From positions 12,922,346-12,986,345 of the forward strand of contig CM036215.1 of assembly GCA_020631735.1 (NCBI GenBank): a stretch of 64,000 bases of DNA. The letters run 5' to 3'. Numbering within the stretch: the first letter of the stretch is position 1; every line of letters starts with the position of its first letter. A program made the position numbers and the translations under genes. Below are positions 45,824 to 57,047 of this stretch, piece after piece. This DNA is from Saccharum officinarum (Eukaryota; Streptophyta; Magnoliopsida; Poales; Poaceae). The notes beneath the pieces were generated by a model. It did no database searches and was not told the origin of the DNA. It worked only from the letters and a program-made list of their open reading frames with translations.

Positions 45824-48800
45824 CGCTTCTTGTAGATGTAACATTTGCAACCAAACACCCGGAAAGAAGGAAACGTCCGGCTTCTTGCCATTGAGCAACT
45901 CATAGGGGGTCTTGCCAAGAAACTTTGTAGGAAGAGGCGATTTGAAGCATAGCATGCGGTTGTTGATTGCCTCGGCCCACAACTTCTCCGGAGTGTTGTA
46001 CTCATCTAGCATTGTTCTTGCAAGGGTGATCAAAGTTCGGTTCTTTCTCTCAACTACACCATTTTGTTGAGGAGTGTAGGTTGAAGACACCTCATGCTTG
46101 ATTCCATTTCATCACAATAAGCTTCAATGTTGGTGTTGTCAAATCTTTCCCATTTCACTTCTAATCTTCTTTATCTTGACTTCAAATTCATTTTGAGCTC
46201 TCTTTGCAAACTTCTTGAAGCAATTTGCCACTTCGATTTGTCATGAAGGAAGAAAGTCCATGTATACCTTGAGTAGTCATCCACCATCACAAGACAATAG
46301 AGATTACCACCCAAGCTCTTGTATGTTGTAGGCCCAAACAAATCCATGTGAAGAAGTTCTAACACCCTTGAAGTTGACATGAAAGCTTTGGTTGGATGAG
46401 TGTTTGCAACTTGTTTGCCCGCTTGACATGCACTACAAGGTTTGTCCTTTTCAAACTTCACATCCTTCAATCCTCTCACTAGTTCTTTCTTCAATAGCTT
46501 ATTGAGAGTGTTCATTCTAACATGAGCAAGCCTCCTATGCCAAAGCCAACCAAGTGAGGTCTTGGTGAACAAACATGTCATCAAATTTGCATCTTCGGAG
46601 GTGAAGTCAACAAGATAAAGATTATTGTATCTAAAGCCTTTGAATATCACTTGCTTGTCATCTATCTTTGAAACTTCCACTTCATTTGGTGTGAACAAAC
46701 ATTGGAAGCCAAGGTCACAAAGTTGCCCAACGGACAACAAGTTGAAACTCAATGAAGCAACATAGAGCACATTTGAGAGTGAGTGATCATGTGATATTGC
46801 AATCTTGCCTATACCCTTGACTTTGCTCTTTGAATTATCCCCAAATGTGATCTTCTCTTGACATATACCATTCTCTTCAATGGTGGTGAACATACGAGGA
46901 TCACCGGTCATATGTTGAGTGCAACCACTATCAATAACCCAATGAGTTCCACCGGTCTTGTAGTTCACCTACACACAAGAGATCAAGCTTTTGTTTTAGG
47001 GACCCAAACTTGAGAGGGCCCTTGACTTTATCCACTAGTGACTTGGCAACCCATATTTTCTTTGGCCTATTCTTGTTTGGGGACCCAAAAACATGACTTT
47101 CATCTTTCCATTTGAATCTTTTCTTAGCATATAATGAGCATTGAAAGCGAAAGGTCTAGCATGCTTGGGCAAGGGTTTGGTGGTGTGGAGTTTTGCATTC
47201 ATGAGCAAAGTGACCTTCTTGCCACACTCAACACATCTCTTTGGCTTGGGCTTTGACTTGCTTTGTTGTTGTTGAGCTTTTGCTTTCTTCTCTTGATTTG
47301 CCAAGTACCCAATACCACTTCTATCCATCTTCATTACGGTGTTCATGAGGAGCTCACTTTGCAAATGTTGGCCTCTTGTGAACTTGCTTAGGCCGTCTTG
47401 AGATGCTCTTTTCTTGCTTGAGCTTTTTGTTTTCTTCAATGAGTGACTCATTTGTTGGTTGCTTCTCAAGAGCCATCAAACCTTTTAGCTTCTTGTTCTC
47501 ACTTGCAAGCTTCTCATTTTCACTCTTAATCTTGGCATAATCATCATGGTTGCTTGACTCAACCACACTCTTGCCTTTGCTACTAGAACTTCGCTCAATG
47601 CTTTCAATGATCAAGTCATCACATGATGTAGCTATATCACACTTAACAACATGGTTAGTAGCATCATGTGTCTCAAGAGCAAGTTCATTAGCAACCACAA
47701 GACTATCATAATCAATTTTTAATGTGGTATATTTGTCCTTGAGAGAATTGTGTCTAGTGATGAGCTCATCATGCTTCTTCTCAAGTTTATCATATTGATC
47801 TTTAAGCTCTTTATAGGAGGTTTTGAGTTCCTTGAGAGTGGAAGATATCACTTCATTTTGAACTCTAAACTCACCACTAGTCTTTTGAATATTTTCAAGC
47901 TTTGATGAGAGTGATTCATTTTCATTTTGAAGATCATCATTTTCACTTCTAGTTCTTCTTATGATTTTAGTGTATTTGTTTAACAATTTTACAAGTTCAT
48001 CATAAGAAGGTGAGTCATATTCATCATCACTATCACTATCGTCATCATCATCACTATCATGGTTTTGTACCTTTCGTTCACCCTTGGCCATAAGGCATAG
48101 GTGAGTAGTGGACGATGATGGTGAAGGAGGTGGTGAAGGTGGTGATGAAGATGTTGGTGAAGATGATGGCCCCATCACAAATGCGGCAACCTTCTCTTTC
48201 TCATCATTGCTTTCATCTTCGGAGGACTCACATGATGATTCAATGTCGGTGAGCCATCACCAACAATGTAAGCCTTTCCTCCCTTCTTTTCTTGTGGAAC
48301 TCCTTCTTTTTGCCATCCTTCTTCTTGTATGGCTTGTTCCTCTTCTTCTCTTCTTCTTCATCACTTGAATCATTTTTCTTGCCCTTGTTTTTGTTCTTGT
48401 ACTTGTCTTTTGGTGGTCTAGGGCATTGATGAGCTAGATGACCAAGTTCACCACAATTGTAGCAATCCATCTCCGAGATTGGCTTTCTCTTGCTACTTGT
48501 GAAGAATTTCTTCTTCTTGCCATCGAACTTGATGCCACTCTTGTTAAGCTTCTTTAACATCTTGGTGGTCTTTCTCACCATGAGTGCAAGTGATTCATCG
48601 TCAACATCACTATCACTTGAGCTTTCTTGCACCATCATGGCTTGGCCTTTCATCTTCTTCTTGTCATGACTAGCTTTGAAGGCCAAGTCTTTCTTCTTGG
48701 AAGATGATGAGCCCTCTTCCGGAGTGATATGCATGTACATCTCATGAGCATTGATTTTTCCCAAAACTTGCGTTGGTGTTGCGGTGGAAAGATCACTTTG

Positions 48801-49325
48801 GTGAAGCACGGTGACAATATGTCCATACTTCTCAACGGGAAGCACACTCAAGATCTTCCTTGCAACATCCGATTGACTCATTTTGGTGAGCCCAAGAGCA
48901 TTGAGGTCCTCTACAAGAACATTCAAGCGAGTGTACATGTCATTAGCACTTTCTTTAGGAAGCATCTCAAAAGAATTAATTTTCTTTAAGGCTATGTGAT
49001 AGCGTTCCTCACGCTCACTCTTAGTTCCCTCATGGAGAGCACAAAGATTTTCCCACAATTCATGAGCGTTCTTTGCATTACGCACGCGATTGAAGATATC
49101 TTTGCCTAAGCCCCGGTAGAGTGCATTTTTGGCCTTTGCATTCCACCGGTCGTACTTCTCCTCGTCACCACTTGGGTTAGCGGGATCCCTTATGGGGGGA
49201 AGCCCTTCGGTTGCGGCTCTAAGACACCCAACATCTATGGCTTCGAGGTACGCCTCCATACGAATTTTCCAATATGGAAAATCGTCTCCCTCAAAAGTGG
49301 GAGGTGGTCCTTCCCCATTAGACAT
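45824..49325 (-). pseudogene. SIRE/Maximus-type copia gag-pol, frameshifted and cut by the gap
   Basis: It starts MSNGEGPPPTFEGDDFPYWK at 49325. Gag (UBN2 region, LHEGTKSEREE, TPTQVLGKINAHEMYMH) is followed by the zinc knuckle CYNCGELGHLAHQC at about residue 280. A long coiled coil (47354-48178) then precedes a second CVECG knuckle region. Pol begins with protease DSGCTQHMTG, then the GAG-pre-integrase HRRLAHVRMNTL and CSACQAGKQ motifs. The integrase core (LLHMDLFGP, VDDYSRYTW, TPQQNGVVERKNRT) runs to the gap. The extended gag with coiled coil is typical of the SIRE/Maximus lineage. Frameshifts lie near 48260, 47400, 47210 and 46150. The copy is inactive. Confidence 0.9.
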
Positions 49326-49363
49326 CTTGCTCTAGGCGGTAAAGCCTAAAAGTAGAGCAACAC

Positions 49364-49376
49364 GGCTCTGATACCA
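49364..49376 (-). other. Primer-binding site (initiator tRNA-Met)
   Basis: The minus strand reads TGGTATCAGAGCC, a perfect match to the common plant retrotransposon site, 2 bp from the LTR end CCTTTCA. Confidence 0.9.
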
Positions 49377-49378
49377 AT

Positions 49379-50988
49379 TGAAAGGATCAAGATGCCCAAG
49401 AGGGGGGGTGAATTGGGCTTTTCTAAAAATAAAAGCAAGGAATAAATCCTACAAGCTGGAATTCACCCCTAGTGTCTACTTGTGTTCCTAGAGAGTCTAC
49501 CGATACAAAGTTTTGCACCCTAGTTTCCAATCCTAGTCTAGCATGGCAAGTCTAGGAATGTAAACAAGCAATGTAAGTAAATACGAGAAAGTAAATGCTT
49601 GAATGTAAAAGGGGCAAGGAACACGGCGATGTTTTTCCGAGGTATCGGAGAGTCGCCACTCCCCACTAGTCCTCGTTGGAGCACCCGCGCAAGGGTGTCG
49701 CTCCCCCTTGATCCGCGCAAGGATCAAGTGCTCTCTATGGGTTGATTCTTCGACACTCCGTCGCGGTGAATCACCCACAACCGCTCACAAGATGAGTTGG
49801 GTCATCCACAAGCTCCGCCGGATGAACACCAAACTCCCAATCACCACCAAGCCGTCTAGGTGATGGCGATCACCAAGAGTAACAAGCTAGAACTCTCACT
49901 TGACCTCTACGAGCCTAAATGAGAAAGTGGATGCACACTTGTTACTCTCTAATCGCTAGTGAGGAACTCTCAAGCTTTGATTCTCAAATCTCTATCCTCA
50001 CTAGTGCTCTTGCACTACCTTGCACTTCAAAGGTGTTTATCGGCTGATCAAATGAGCAAGAGACCTCTAAAAGAGGTGGTGGGGATGTATTTATACACCC
50101 CACAGACGAAACGAACCGTTACCTGCTGACTCAGCAAAACTCGAGCTGACCGGACGTGCCGGTCGTACTGACCGGACGCGCCGGTCGCTCGTAACGGTCA
50201 AAAACCGAAAAACACCTAGATGACCGGACGCACCGGTCAGGGGTGACCGGACGCGTCCGATCGTGCGTGGAGCTTACTGTAATCGCACCGGACGCGCTAC
50301 CGCGTCCGATGGGTGATGACCGGACGCGTCCGGTCGTCTCAGGACCTTACTGGACTATGACCGGACGCGCCGATCACACCCAGGTCGCGTCCGATCGGGT
50401 GTTTCCCTCAAGTGACACGTGTTGACTCCTGACCACCGCGTCCGGTCCTCGCGAGGATCGCGTCCGGTGCTCAGAGCTAAAATCCCAGTCGCGGAACTGA
50501 ACTGACCGGACGCGTCCGGTCATGCCGAGGACCGCGTCCGGTCACTGGAAAACGACCCGAAACTCTCCGCAAAGCGTTACAACTTCAACCAAGTTGCTCC
50601 CAACTGAACTTTGAGCTATTCTAGAGCTGCCTAGCGCCAAGTTTAACAAGTGTGCACCACACCTAAACATAGGACTCGCCTAGGTCAAGCTACCCGCTCA
50701 TGCCCCCCTTTATAGTACGGCCAAAAGAGAAAAACGAAGATCCTAACGACTATTCCAAATGTCTCTAAACACCTCGACATCCGGAACTAACCGTCCTTAA
50801 TCTTGACGTCACTCTTTTGAAAACCGAAACGATTTCCATTAAGGGGCATGAATACCATGGTGCCCAAAGCAGTTAAAACCTCCATGACCTAACTTACAAA
50901 AGTTTCTGCAAAACACACGTTAGTCATGGTAATAAAGCGTTGTCATCAATTGCCGAAACCAAACCTCGGGGCCTAGATGCTTTCACCT
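49379..50988 (-). repeat. SIRE-type copia 5' LTR
   Basis: About 1.6 kb, TGAAAGC...CCTTTCA on the minus strand. TATAAATA on the minus strand near 50088-50096 is a likely promoter TATA box. A CpG-rich block (about 50140-50550) repeats GACCGGACGCG and GCGTCCGGTC in both orientations. Confidence 0.85.
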
Positions 50989-52816
50989 CCGCTGCTCCAA
51001 GCCGTCTACCGTGTCGGGAAACACGGAAGAGTAACAAGAAATCCACAGCAACTCGAAGATCAAGTGCCTCTAGAATGCAATTCTCAAGCAATACACTTGA
51101 ATCTCACTCAAGATGTGCAACTAAGCAAAGAGATGAGTGGAGGGGTTATTCTCTAGCTCAAAGGATGTCTCTATATCTCAAAATGTGCAAGAGTTGTCCT
51201 CAAACCCCGGACATCTTCTATTTATAGCGAAGGGGTACGCAGCTAGCCGTTAGGAACTTTAAACAGCCGAAGTCGCGCTGACCGGACGCGCTGGTCAAAC
51301 TGACCGGACGCGTCGGTCGCGCAACGGCTAAGTTGCAAAGCACCGACCGGACGCGCTGGTGGCGCAGACCGGACGCGCTGGGTGCGACCGGACGCGCTGG
51401 TCCCACAACTGACCGGACGCGCTGGTCAAGCCTGAGTAGCGCACAACGAAACAGCGATCGGACGCGATGTAGAACTAGAGATGGCAGCGGATCGAGTTCG
51501 GGTCGGATACCCGCGGGTTTCGGGTCCTGCGGTTTCGGTTTGGGGGTGGTTTCTCACCCACGGTTTTCGGTTTTGGATTCGAGTTTGGTTTCGGTTCGGT
51601 TTCGGGTTTGATTTTTCACCCGTGAATATCCAATGGATATCCGAAATAAATCATTTTGAATTAAAACTCATGTTTTATAATATGCTAATAATAACTTGTT
51701 TACTTAGATTATTAAATCTATTCAAAATTGACTCATGAAAATATTTATTATTTATTGCCTCTTATTTATACATGTGAATATGTGTATATTTATCCGCGGG
51801 TTTCGGGTATCCATTCAGGTTTCGGGTATCCGTTTGGGTTTCGGGTATCCGCGGGTTTGGTTTTGGTGATGGATTTCCACCCGAATCGGTTTTCGGTTCG
51901 GGTTCGGGTTTTGATTTCGGGTTTCGGTTTTGGGTGCACGGAGACTCCACCCGATCCGAACCCGACCCGTTGCCATCCTTATGTAGAACTGACCGGACAC
52001 CACAGTGCCAGCGTCCGGTTGGAGTCCAGTAAGCTCCCTGAACGACCAGACGCGTTCGATCGACAGTGACCGGACGCGCTGCGCGTCCGATCATCAGACT
52101 GAAACACGCGCAAACACTGAACGCTGACCGGACGCGTCCGGTCATATAGAGACCGTGTCCGGTCTAGCGTCCGGTCACCTCTGTGACCTCCGTTCGCCTC
52201 CGTTTCTTTTCCGACTTCCGGCGCACTAGAAAATAGGCATTTCACTTCTCCAAAAAGCGCCGAATCCCGCCTCGCAAGCTCGGCGGGAGGGAGAGAGGAA
52301 CCCAAACCCCTCTCAACCACTCAAACACCACCGTCTTCGCAAAAGTGCTAACACCACCATGTGCATGTGTGTTAGCATTTCACAAATGTTTTCCAAGACG
52401 TTATGTTAGCTCTCTACTAGATCCTAATGCATATGCTCAAAACATTGATCTAGTGGCACTTGATTCCCGAGCTAACCGTGATTGCCCCTCTTGATAGTCG
52501 GCTATGTATCCTAAACCCGGTCAATCACTTCTCTACTCATTTTAGACCGGCAAAAGGAAAACCCTATGGTTATACCTTTGCCTTGCGCTCTTAGATCCTT
52601 CTCTTCCGCTTGATCATCATGTCCATCATATTATGTGTATCTCCACCATGATCATTATTTCATGTCCATGCACCATCTCTTTATGATCTTGTGGCCACCA
52701 CTCCTTGCCACATACACTTTCATCACATGTGTTGCTTATGCCTAACTCAAAACACTTAACACATGGCATTAGCAACTTGGTGTCATTAATTACCAAAACC
52801 AAACTTGGGCTTTCAG
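50989..52816 (-). repeat. Older SIRE-type LTR fragment, itself interrupted
   Basis: Starts on the minus strand with TGAAAGCCCAAGTTTGG at 52816. It keeps a TATAAATAG box near 51217-51225 and GACCGGACGC blocks (about 51275-51470 and 51990-52180). Its 3' part was displaced by the younger SIRE insertion at 50988. An hAT-like element (51476-51981) also sits inside. It interrupts the Ale-type copia at 52817. Confidence 0.75.
51476..51981. mobile_element. hAT-like non-autonomous element, TSD TGTAGAAC
   Basis: Ends TAGAGATGGCAGCGG and the complement of TAAGGATGGCAACGG. The 8 bp TSD TGTAGAAC is identical at 51468-51475 and 51982-51989. The interior is rich in TTTCGGGTATCC-like repeats around an AT-rich centre. 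No transposase. It interrupts the SIRE LTR, so it is younger than that LTR. Confidence 0.88.
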
Positions 52817-53843
52817 CGTAGTTGGCGGAGTACACCGGATCGGTGCCATGGTACTTGTCCCACATGGTGAGTTTGTCCAGCTTGCCACAGTTGCACCGGT
52901 ATAGATGTACCAATTTGTGTCGATGTCGTAGGAGGTACTCACCGTTGATGCCAAGCGGTGCTCCGGTGGTCCACTGAAGGACACATCAAAGCGCATGAAG
53001 CAAAATACAACCGTGTGGCCCTCTTTGCCGCACAACTAACTGGTGGGGCGGTCGGCATTGACGTGCTGGTTAGGCTAATGACGACCTCTGTTGTCGCGGT
53101 CGCCGCCATGACCACGGCCGTGACCATGGCTGGCGCCACCGCCATGGGTATTGCCTCTAGGGCCACCACACGGATGGCCAAATTTGCTGACGAGCTGGAG
53201 CCACCGTGCAGCAGATCCTTTCGCTGCTCCCATCTAACAAGTTGGGTGTAGAGTTCCCCCCAAGGTCAGCGGCTCCACACGCACTGCCATGGCAGAGACG
53301 ATGAGGTTGAAGTTCATGTCGAGGTCGGCGAGGATGTAGGAGGCGATCTCCTCATCCTCCAACTTCTTTCCTGAACATCTGCCATGTCATCTGCAAAAGG
53401 TTTCATGCGACTGAAGAACTCGGCGATGGTGGAGGAGCCCTTCTGCACAGTGGCCAATGCCATGTACGTGTTGATGACACGCCCACGAGATTGGGACACC
53501 GACATGTCCTGGATGACCTTCCACACTTTGGCAATGGTGGAACATGTGGCCACCTGCACCAAGATTTCCATGGAAACAGATGAAAGTAGGTAATTGAGGA
53601 TCTGTTGATCCTTTGCAACCCAGGTCTCATAGACTAGGTTTGGAACTAGGTCGGTTGGCTTGTCAGCGGACTTGAGAATCTCCTTCGCCGGCACTGGTGC
53701 GTCGGAGTTGAGGTGCGACCTGCGCACCGTGCAGGGCAGACATGACTTGCGCCTTCCACAGCGGGTAGTTGTTCTTCGTGAGCTTCTCGGTGACAGGACA
53801 ACCAATGGAGAGCGTAGCACCAGCAGCGGAAGAAGAAGCCATG
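52817..53843 (-). pseudogene. Ale-type copia gag-protease remnant
   Basis: It starts MASSSAAGATLSIGCPV at 53843, followed by LTKNNYPLWKAQVMSALHG. This is the usual N-terminus of this lineage. A frameshift soon after moves gag into another frame (VYETWVAKDQQILNYLLSSV). A single zinc knuckle CGKEGHTVVFCFMRFD follows after more breaks. The protease region reads WYIYTGATVA where DTGAT is normal, so the catalytic Asp is Tyr. The reading ends at KYHGTDPVYSANYA where the SIRE LTR cuts in. Confidence 0.75.
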
Positions 53844-53866
53844 GACGAGATTGTGGAGAAACCTAG

Positions 53867-53879
53867 CTCTGATTACCAT
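53867..53879 (-). other. Primer-binding site of the Ale-type copia
   Basis: The minus strand reads TGGTAATCAGAGC, the tRNA-Met site with one extra A, directly next to the LTR. Confidence 0.75.
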
Positions 53880-54156
53880 GTGAAAATGGGTGTGACGTGA
53901 TGCCCTCTCAATGTCACGGCTCCATGTTATATAGGAAAAAGCCCCTAGCATGGCACGTACATCTTGTTAGTGTACAAATCAAAGAAAGACTTACAAGGGA
54001 ACATAGATATGTGATCAATCAGAGATCAATCAATCAGTGATCAATCAATCTATCAACAGTACAAGGAAACAACAAGAAGGAAACTAACCGGGCCTGAAAC
54101 CTATCTAGGAAATACATCATACCGTGACCCTTGGTCATGTCACATACATTTCAACA
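53880..54156 (-). repeat. Ale-type copia 5' LTR
   Basis: 277 bp on the minus strand, TGTTGAAATG...CATTTTCACA. The short length fits the lineage. A TATATAGG-like box (about 53929-53936, minus strand CTATATAA) is a candidate promoter. Confidence 0.75.
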
Positions 54157-54633
54157 AGAAAGACATCTTTAAAGGGCTCGATGGAACTGCGAATACTAGA
54201 ATTAGATGTTCTTAGTGCTTTATTATTAGTGGTATATATGTATATTCTTCTAATATTCATTAACGTTCAAGTCATATGATCCCTTAATTCTCACTCACTA
54301 ATTAATTTGTGTAAAATTTATTTACAAGCTGGTCAATTTTAATTTTCTTTTGATGTATTTTGAATGATTTAGTGTAAGCACATTTTTTATCCTTCAAATT
54401 ATAGGTATCACCTTAAAACTATTGTTGGTTGGAATACGTGTATGCATTCTTTTTCGTACATTTGTTTTAAATTTTAGCTAAATTTCACCCCAGCTAAAAA
54501 CATTTGCTGGGTCTGCCACTGGCTATGGGAAACCCTAGTGACCTTGGCGTCCATACGTTTGCTGCGAAAGCTTCTAGAGCAGGGGCCACATGGACAACGC
54601 TTGCGAGGAGTTGGGCTACCAGCCCGAGCGTGC
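54157..54633. other. Intergenic DNA
   Basis: AT-rich, with no gene or clear element. Confidence 0.5.
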
Positions 54634-55238
54634 GGCAAGGTTCTAGGATTCTTTTATGCAAAAATTTCAAAGCTCACCGAAATAGACGAAATTCGGAAAA
54701 TTTCAAAAATTTTGGGTTGGTGCCCACTTGTTTTCACCGGTCAAAAAAAACAAATTTGAATGAAATTTGTGTAAATTTGAATGAAATTTAGCCCAAACAG
54801 CCAGACATGGCAGCAGGTATGAAGAGGATGTCGTGGTGCTGGATTGGAACACGCAGCGGCTACAAGTTGCAACAGCGCAGCATTGGCGGTGGGGAGCACC
54901 GACGTCCACAAGCAATGCTCGCGTGGGTGCAGGCATCGAGGAGCTGCAACAGCGCAGTCGTAGGCATTGGGGAGGTAACCGGAGCATCCACGGCGCGAGC
55001 GGCAGCGGTAGCCGGTAGGCAGCAGCAACTGCACAGGAGCAGCCGGTGACGAACGGAGTTAGCGCTGCTGGCGGTGGCGCAAGTAGTGTTTGTGGACTGT
55101 TGCTGAACAATAGGATGAGCAGGAAATTTAAGTTGGGCCGAAATATTTGGACTGGTTCAATTTTGTCTTGAGCTCTACCAAAATATAGGCGAAGTTCACC
55201 AAAATTTGGCCCATTCAGGGCAAATCCTAGAACCTTGC
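54634..55238. mobile_element. 605 bp element with 17 bp perfect inverted ends and GC-rich interior
   Basis: GGCAAGGTTCTAGGATT starts at 54634 and its exact complement ends at 55238. The inner flanks also partly pair. The interior (about 54800-55080) is GC-rich with frames on both strands and may be captured sequence, but no domain is recognisable. I found no convincing TSD, so transposon status is likely rather than proved. Confidence 0.5.
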
Positions 55239-55539
55239 CATGTGGCCGCCATGCTTGGGCTGGGAACTAGGTTTGCCATGAGCAGTGGAATGATTGGATG
55301 ATCGTGTCCTCAGGATCTCCCACCTCCGGTCAACAGTGCCCAGCTAGCGTTGGAGGAATCATGGGAAATGGATGATAAGTGTGGGAGAGATGACGCAGAG
55401 AGGATGACAGGCACATAAAGGAATCCCTCGTGGCTCCGGAGGCTAGCGAGTGTGCCGAGAAACAAGGCATGTCCCATCCAACGGTGACATGGGGATGGAG
55501 ACACAACCGAGCAATAGAGAATGATAATGATACCTATAG

Positions 55540-56540
55540 GGTGTCCGTCCGTCCAGACGGACCCCACACGCACTGCGCGCCGTCCGCACCGCATGGCCCA
55601 CTGCGTGCCATGAGACCTCGCCCGCGCCACCCGTTTACATTTGCATGTCATGCACCCCTACCCATGCCGTGCGCGCCCCGCTCGCAGGGGAGACTAATAG
55701 GCAGCGATGGTGACATAAGATTAGAAAATGGCACGGATTCACCGCCTCCACCGCGTCTCCCGCTGCGACCACGCTCTATTCACCTGCCGAGGTCCGTGCC
55801 GCCGATGAGCTCCGCGCCATCGTTGAGCTCCATCTGGATGTTGCATGTATTTCATCTGGATGTTGCAAAAGTAGATCTGGTGCTGCATATGTACAATTAC
55901 TATAAACGTATATTGCAATTGTATGTTTTAAATGTTCCTACTGTTTCAGATGTATGTTGCAAGTGTTTTATCAAGATATTGCATATGTTGCAAGCGTATA
56001 TTCCAAACGTTTCACCTGTTTCATATGTATGTTGCAAATGTTTTATCTCGATGTCGCATATGTTGCAGTGGCTATACACATATGTTGCAAGCGTATGTTC
56101 CGAATATTGCAGCAAGTGCTTCATGCTATAAATATTTTCATTAGCAGATATGGGAAGCGAGCGCTGGTAGCAACGGTCCCGTGGGCGCAGGCGGTCCCTG
56201 CGTGCGCAGGGCATGGGCGGTCCCCACGTGCATGAGCATGCAACTTTGATTCACTCCCACCATATCGTATCAGCATTATCAATGGATTGTGTGAAGGTTT
56301 AAATCGTAAACCCACATGCATACCAAGATTAGTCAGTTGATCAGCGAACATGCAAAAAGCTAGATCTTGCAGTTCAGCTGGGACAACATACACATTAGTC
56401 TCACGTAACCAGCAGGCGGACACCATGCAAAGCAGCACAACAAGCGGGCATGCATGCGCACAGCAGTAGCAAGTGCGGACGGGCAAGCGTGGGCTGGACA
56501 GGCGCGGGCGTCCAGACGGTCCGGGTGCTAGCCACGCCGA
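55540..56540. mobile_element. Non-autonomous element, TGTTGCAAG/CCGGACG type, copy 2, with captured fragment
   Basis: Starts GGTGTCCGTCCGTCCAGACGG and ends CGTCCAGACGGTCCGGGTGC. The middle repeats ATATGTTGCAAGCGTATGTTCC-like phrases as in copy 1 (3060-3545). Unlike copy 1, a stretch at about 56232-56410 has coding-like character and no match in copy 1. Likely a MULE-type carrier. Confidence 0.55.
56232..56410 (-). pseudogene. Captured exon-like fragment of unknown gene
   Basis: On the minus strand an open stretch encodes WLRETNVYVVPAELQDLAFC, continues with a DQLTNLGMHVGLRFKP segment and ends near GGSESKLH. It looks like real protein sequence in residue composition, unlike the Cys-rich or Ala-rich frames around it. 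I do not recognise the family. No start, stop or splice sites bound it. Confidence 0.4.
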
Positions 56541-56731
56541 ACAGAGAAGCACGCCGAATAGAGAAGAATGACGACGCAATTGGGCACCCGATGGGGGGAG
56601 CGACGGGGTCAGTGCCCCACAGGTGCACCCCACCAAATAGCGCTTGCTGCCCGACACTCGTCCGCTAGTGTGCAGACATGAGAGAGGGCCGCAGCGGGTA
56701 GAAGAGAAGTTGGCTGCAGCAGATGTGTTTA

Positions 56732-56978
56732 GGGCCTGTTTAAATGCCAAAATTTTTTTGGCTAAAATTCATGTAGCACTTTTCATTGTTATTTGGCAAA
56801 ATTTGTCTAATCATGGGCTAACTAGGCTCAAAAGATTTGTCTCGACATTTACAGACAAACTGTGTAATTAGTTAATTTTTTTACCTATATTTAATGTTTC
56901 ATGCATGCGTCTAAAGATTTGATGTGACGGGTACTGCGCAAAAATTTTTGGCTCATTTTAACCATCTAAATCAGGCTT
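56732..56978. mobile_element. MITE (GGGCCTGTTTA type), TSD TTA
   Basis: Ends GGGCCTGTTTAAATGCC and the complement of AGCCTGATTTAGATGG, with TTA on both sides (56729-56731 and 56979-56981). The interior shares CTCAAAAGATTTGTCTCG and TTTAATGTTTCATGCATGCG with the elements at 61757 and 62195. Confidence 0.75.
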
Positions 56979-57047
56979 TAATGGGGCTGGGAAGAAGGAG
57001 ATGGAGATGAGGGTTGTGTGGCTGTGTTGACGGGCTTGAGTGATAGG

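Larger units (their letters stand above)
45824..50988 (-). mobile_element. SIRE-type copia retrotransposon (5' LTR, gag, part of pol)
   Basis: The right boundary is the LTR start TGAAAGCATCTAGGCCCC (complement at 50988). The left part is lost in the gap. It interrupts another LTR of the same general type: sequence right of 50988 aligns with the inside of this element's own LTR (from about 49848), not with its end. So it inserted into an older SIRE LTR. Confidence 0.8.
52817..54156 (-). mobile_element. Ale/Retrofit-type copia retrotransposon, 5' part
   Basis: A short LTR (53880-54156), a primer site and the gag and protease region remain on the minus strand. The element is broken at 52817 by the SIRE LTR, in the protease region. 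The rest of pol and the 3' LTR are not seen in the window. Confidence 0.75.

Noticed and set aside
50989..52816. 3' LTR of the SIRE element at 45824-50988
   Set aside because: It lies on the 5' side of that element and aligns from the inside of its LTR, so it is an older LTR cut by insertion.
53314..53820. Independent host gene on the minus strand
   Set aside because: Content is copia gag continuing from the start at 53843 after a frameshift.
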